Below, piece after piece: positions 60,816 to 64,000 of a stretch of DNA of 64,000 nt. The position numbers and the translations under genes are program-made. The stretch is from Oscheius tipulae. Its lineage: Eukaryota; Nematoda; Chromadorea; Rhabditida; Rhabditidae. Under the pieces are notes generated by a model. It made no database searches and was not told where the DNA came from. It saw nothing but the letters and a program-made list of their open reading frames with translations. Numbering within the stretch: position 1 is the first letter of the stretch; every line of letters starts with the position of its first letter. The stretch lies in contig JASJZH010000006.1 in assembly GCA_037178975.1 (NCBI GenBank), forward strand, positions 2,976,001-3,040,000, written 5' to 3'.

Positions 60816-61833
60816 ATGCGACGCTCCATGCTCTTCCTCGCACTCGTCGGCTTGTCGTCGGCCCTCAGGTGTCACCTCTACCACGACATCAAAGAGGCTG
60901 GCAAACGCATGACAATTCTTCCCGACATTTGTTCCTCAGAAAAGTATTGCGTTCATGCTACCTACAAGGTACTTTTCATTTGATCTCTTTTTCCCAAACG
61001 TGTACCAAACCCAAGTCTACACACAAAAACGTGGTAACTTTTATAAAATCAGCTTTGTCATCAAGTAGTTTCACACGGTGTCATAAAGAATGGATTGAAT
61101 CAGCTGTTTTGTTTAAGAATGAGAAGAAAGGTCCCTGTGTTTTAAGATAGTGTACCCTATTTGTTAGAGTGCGAGAAACCTAGAAACAGAACTGTGTTGT
61201 GAAGAGTTTTTAGAGCACAGTCAATAAAAAATGTTCTTGCGCGACATGACTGACTGGCAAGTAAGTAACGAAGCCTATCGGTTGTGTCAAATAATTGAGC
61301 CTCTGGAAAATAGCCTCAACTGCTGTGATTATGGCGAAATGGGTTCTATTGCTGCGCCTAAGATTTTAGACGGTTCTCATCTCTGTCAATAGCTTTTAAA
61401 CAAAAATTCATTGCGTTTCGTACGATATAACAAAGACAAATTAAGTTTTGTCCTAAGAAGAATAGACGAGAAGTATGCTTCAAAAGTACATTATAACTTA
61501 GGCTAACCAAAATTACCGAAAAAGCATTGTTAGACGACTGGTAGCGAAAGTTCATCTAAATTGTTAACGGGTCTTTACCAATTTGTTCAGGATCAAAACA
61601 GGAAAAAGAAGAACGGATTCTCACAAGGATGTGATCGTGTCGATTGTGCCGAGTCGGAGAATCGCCTAAATACAGCTTGGAAGAAACGTCCAGGAGGCGA
61701 AGTCTGTCGGAAGCATCGGGATTACGGCGAGGATGGTGAAGTTTGTTGCTGTGCCAGTGATCTGTGTAACTTAACACCTCCATTTTATGTTCAAATCCTT
61801 ATATCTTTAATTTTGTTTTTTCACTTTGTTTAG
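60816..61833 (+). CDS. Second Ly6-like three-finger protein, probably GPI-anchored
   Basis: Start at 60816 gives a signal peptide (MRRSMLFLALVGLSSA) directly followed by LRCHLYHDIKEAG. An upstream in-frame ATG at 60780 would weaken the signal peptide. The first exon contains CSSEKYCVHATYK. An intron of about 620 bases leads to DQNRKKKNGFSQGCDRVDC, then GGEVCRKHRDYGEDGEVCCC and ASDLCN. CCC..DLCN is the typical Ly6/three-finger C-terminal cysteine cluster. A hydrophobic tail (PFYVQILISLILFFHFV) ends in TAG at 61831-61833, suiting a GPI anchor. It differs strongly from the Ly6-like gene at 4896, so the two are not a recent duplicate. Confidence 0.7.
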
Positions 61834-62563
61834 AAAAGTTCTTTCAAGATTTTCGCTCACTCTGATGCTTCTGTCATTCATATAAAGATTTGGTACCGAT
61901 CTCCGTTTTAGATATTTTGTGGTCGCATTCGTCTCTGAACGAGAAACACTCGCAAATGCATTGATGAGCTGTTGAAATTGAGTTCCTCTTTTAGTGGAAA
62001 AGAGCAGCCTATTGTTCCTACGGACTAGGGCTCTTTCGTGATAGGAGATCGTTTGTCATGTCTAGACACTAAAACACAGACTGACATTGCGTGTTAAGCT
62101 TCAATTTTTCCAGAAGGGTAGACCTTTGACGTCATCAAAGCTATTTAAAGATCCGGGTTGAGAGAGGTCGTCTTATGAATGCCATATGAAATGGTCCGGG
62201 TAAGGTCATTGGCGAAAACAGCTTGAAAAGGAAAGTGACAACACGTGTGGAAAGTAGTGACAAAGTTCCTCGCATGAAAACAGATTCAAGACAAAAAGCA
62301 TTCAAAGATGATCAGTTTGTCGCACAATCAAACAGATAACAAAACCATCGACGTCCCTTAGTCTTGACTTGTATCGCTTCTCTAATAGCCTAAGCTCCCA
62401 AGTTTCACACTAAGATGACTTGTCAACATAACTCTTGACATGCTATTACTTTCCAGCTTTATTCTCGTGGTGGCGCACAGACGGACGGACGCCTTTGCGT
62501 TTTAGTAGAAGTGAGATCCTCATTTGAAGTAGTATTGTAGTAGATTATATGGTTCCTAAAATG
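61834..62563. other. Intergenic region before the minisatellite
   Basis: About 730 bases with no recognisable gene or RNA. Confidence 0.4.
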
Positions 62564-62695
62564 AATCTACCGTCCTTCGGTAAAATCTACCGGTCCTCAG
62601 TAGAACTTGCAGACACTCGATAGAACCTTTCTGTTCTTGATAGAATTCACCGACCCTTGGTAGAAATTACCGTCCCTCAGTAGAATCTACCGTCT
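62564..62695 (+). repeat. Minisatellite of 20-bp units
   Basis: Six full tandem units of exactly 20 bases and a partial seventh, without indels. The approximate consensus is AATCTACCGTCCCTCAGTAG. Units 1, 2, 6 and 7 are closest to it; units 3 and 4 have diverged most. The outer units keep AATCTACCG. Confidence 0.85.
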
Positions 62696-62716
62696 AGGGA
62701 TGGGAGCGAGCGCGGG

Positions 62717-62758
62717 CGTGCTATTGCTAAAATTTTAGAAAATTCTAGCAATAGCACG
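62717..62758. repeat. Near-perfect palindrome (20-nt arms, 2-nt loop)
   Basis: The left arm CGTGCTATTGCTAAAATTTT (62717-62736) and right arm AAAATTCTAGCAATAGCACG (62739-62758) pair at 19 of 20 positions, with one A-C mismatch and an AG loop. It could form a cruciform or RNA hairpin. The loop is too short for a standard microRNA precursor. It lies 22 bases after the minisatellite. Confidence 0.85.
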
Positions 62759-62899
62759 GATATGTTTCCAAAATGTAGACAATAGGCAACGCAGAAGAAG
62801 ATGAACTGGCCATTCTTCCGTCATGGCACCCAGGAGAGAAGAGAAGCAATGAAGGGACCCAATATAGCAATTCAATTCAGATTTTGAGGAGGTCCGTGC

Positions 62900-63282
62900 T
62901 GTGGCTACAGAAAGAATCCCAAGAGGCTCTCAGCTAAGACAAGAGTCCTTTTCGACCAACGATGAGTTCTACTGGCCAAGGCTGACATCTCATCACGTCT
63001 CCAACTGGTTCAAACGAACAAGTCACTGCGCATCGCCATTGGTTCGAATATTGAGAAGAATCTGCTTAACCGGTATCACCAAACGCTTGCGTCCAAGCTG
63101 CTCTTCAAGGACGTATCAACTCCTGCGATCGGACAACCATCATCAGAAGGCCCCGTATGAGATGGGAAGATGAACTTAGGAGAGTGTCCGAGAGGATTAG
63201 AAGAGCCCCGCAATGTGGATGCGAGCGGCAAGTTTGGATGGCGATGCGTGAGTTCGAGCCATGGGAGCGGCGAGGGACTTAA
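62900..63282 (+). mobile_element. Possible LINE-type element tail (degraded)
   Basis: From 63145 a frame reads RRPRMRWEDELRRVSERIRR then WMAMREFEPWERRGT to a TAA at 63280-63282. The pattern RP..RW.DEL...WM......W resembles the very C-terminus of nematode LINE reverse-transcriptase proteins. Upstream, coding-like pieces in different frames (for example KADISSRLQLVQTNKSLRI near 62980) suggest frameshifts. No reverse-transcriptase catalytic motif is seen, so this is a weak call. Confidence 0.35.
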
Positions 63283-63628
63283 TCCAGGAACCCCCCTTTG
63301 ATATCGTCAAATAAAATGTTCATTTAGCTGTTATAAAAAGCTTATCCCTGAAATATAATACGGTACTAAAGGTGCGGAAGTGATAAAAAAAGGGCCAATG
63401 GCTGTGAATTTTTCATCTCTGTTGAGACAAGGGTCATAAGTTTCCCATTTCGATGGAGACGATGCAGGTTACTCATTTCTCTGCCTGCCCAAAACTACGG
63501 CTTGGTCAACATAATCTAAATTCTCACCAACGCCTATAAAAGGCTCGTTTTTTCAATGGATTTAGCGTCCTTCACCTTTTCTCCGTCAGAACTTTGCCTC
63601 TTTGGTTGATCAAAGCGTATATTTCAGA
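63283..63628. other. Upstream region of the atlastin gene
   Basis: About 350 bases that should hold the atlastin promoter and 5' UTR. An acceptor-like TTTCAG lies just before the start codon. Nothing else is recognised. Confidence 0.35.
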
Positions 63629-64000
63629 ATGCCTCAAGCCGTATCGATCGTAAACTTCAATGAAGGTTCAAACCGTGCTTACACATTGAATGTGAAGGCC
63701 TTGGAAGATATTCTTGGGAACCGTGAAATCGCCAACAAGAAAGTAAACCATACTTTACACAATCGTAACATTTGGTATTAAGGTGGCTTTGATCTCAGTT
63801 GCCGGTGCCTTCAGAAAAGGTAAAAGCTTTCTGCTCAACTTTTTCATCGCCTATATGGATTGGCTAATAAACGGACAGAAGGGGGAATGGCTAAACGAGA
63901 AGACTCTGCTCGACAAGTTCCACTACAAGGGTGGAACTCAGCGCGACACCAACGGTATCCTTATGTGGGATACCCCGTACCAATTCAAAACTCCCGACGG
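63629..64000 (+). CDS. atln-1: Atlastin-type dynamin-like GTPase (5' end only)
   Basis: Start at 63629 gives MPQAVSIVNFNEGSNRAYTL and LEDILGNREIANKK, spliced to VALISVAGAFRKGKSFLLNF (P-loop GAFRKGKS), then FIAYMDWL and GTQRDTNGILMWDTPYQF, whose RDTNGI is the switch I threonine region of the atlastin/GBP family. The window ends inside the GTPase domain. Atlastins fuse endoplasmic reticulum tubules; human ATL1 is mutated in hereditary spastic paraplegia. The expected three-helix bundle and two membrane helices lie beyond the right edge. Confidence 0.9.

Noticed and set aside
62717-62758. MicroRNA precursor
   Set aside because: The loop is only two bases and the stem about 20 pairs, too small for a Drosha/Dicer substrate.
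1-64000. CRISPR arrays, bacterial operons or prophage
   Set aside because: The window is eukaryotic, with introns in nearly every gene; no repeat-spacer array is present.

Overview
This window looks like nuclear genomic DNA from a nematode. Almost every gene is split by very short introns, many of 34-45 bases with GT..AG ends. The proteins include nematode-typical families: a MEC-4-type degenerin, a CX-module protein, lustrin-type cysteine-rich repeats and Ly6/three-finger proteins. Very short introns and moderate GC content suggest a clade I (Dorylaimia, Trichuris-like) worm. That placement is an inference, because no rRNA or mitochondrial marker is present.

Left third (1-20 kb), mostly minus strand: the ectodomain of a VEGFR/PDGFR-like receptor whose kinase part lies off the left edge; a plus-strand GPI-anchored Ly6-like protein; a full Slit guidance ligand (LRR x4, EGFs, laminin G, CTCK); a MEC-4/MEC-10-like DEG/ENaC channel; a four-EF-hand calmodulin-like protein; and an SLC7 (LAT-type) amino-acid exchanger.

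Middle (21-46 kb): an SLC5 sodium/solute symporter and a GDPD1-like glycerophosphodiesterase on plus; a multi-EGF membrane protein on minus; a TBC1D12/14-like Rab-GAP on plus; a 3 kb gene-poor stretch with a poly-G tract and a possible mini secreted peptide; a SYG-1/Kirrel/Neph-type Ig adhesion receptor on plus; a divergent Rab GTPase and HID-1 on minus; a lustrin-repeat secreted protein (minus) head-to-head with a CX-module protein (plus); and the glutamate-cysteine ligase modifier subunit (plus).

Right part (46-64 kb), all plus: an unrecognised small two-TM protein; a tandem pair of secreted MAM-like proteins; a 4.3 kb gene-poor stretch; an RBFOX/FOX-1 splicing regulator; a second Ly6-like GPI protein; a patch with a 20-bp minisatellite, a near-perfect palindrome and a LINE-like tail; and the start of an atlastin GTPase cut by the right edge.

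Many genes have known neuronal roles in model animals (Slit, MEC-4, SYG-1, RBFOX, HID-1, atlastin), with membrane-traffic factors (Rab, TBC, HID-1, atlastin) among them. They are ordinary single genes, and I see no operon-like or defence-like system. The main oddities are a Rab with Met at the catalytic Gln position, an EF-hand lacking its final acidic ligand, the tandem MAM genes, decayed coding-like sequence inside a slit intron, and the repeat/palindrome patch near 62.6 kb. Gene spans are genomic and include introns. Exon joins were made by eye from reading frame and GT/AG signals.
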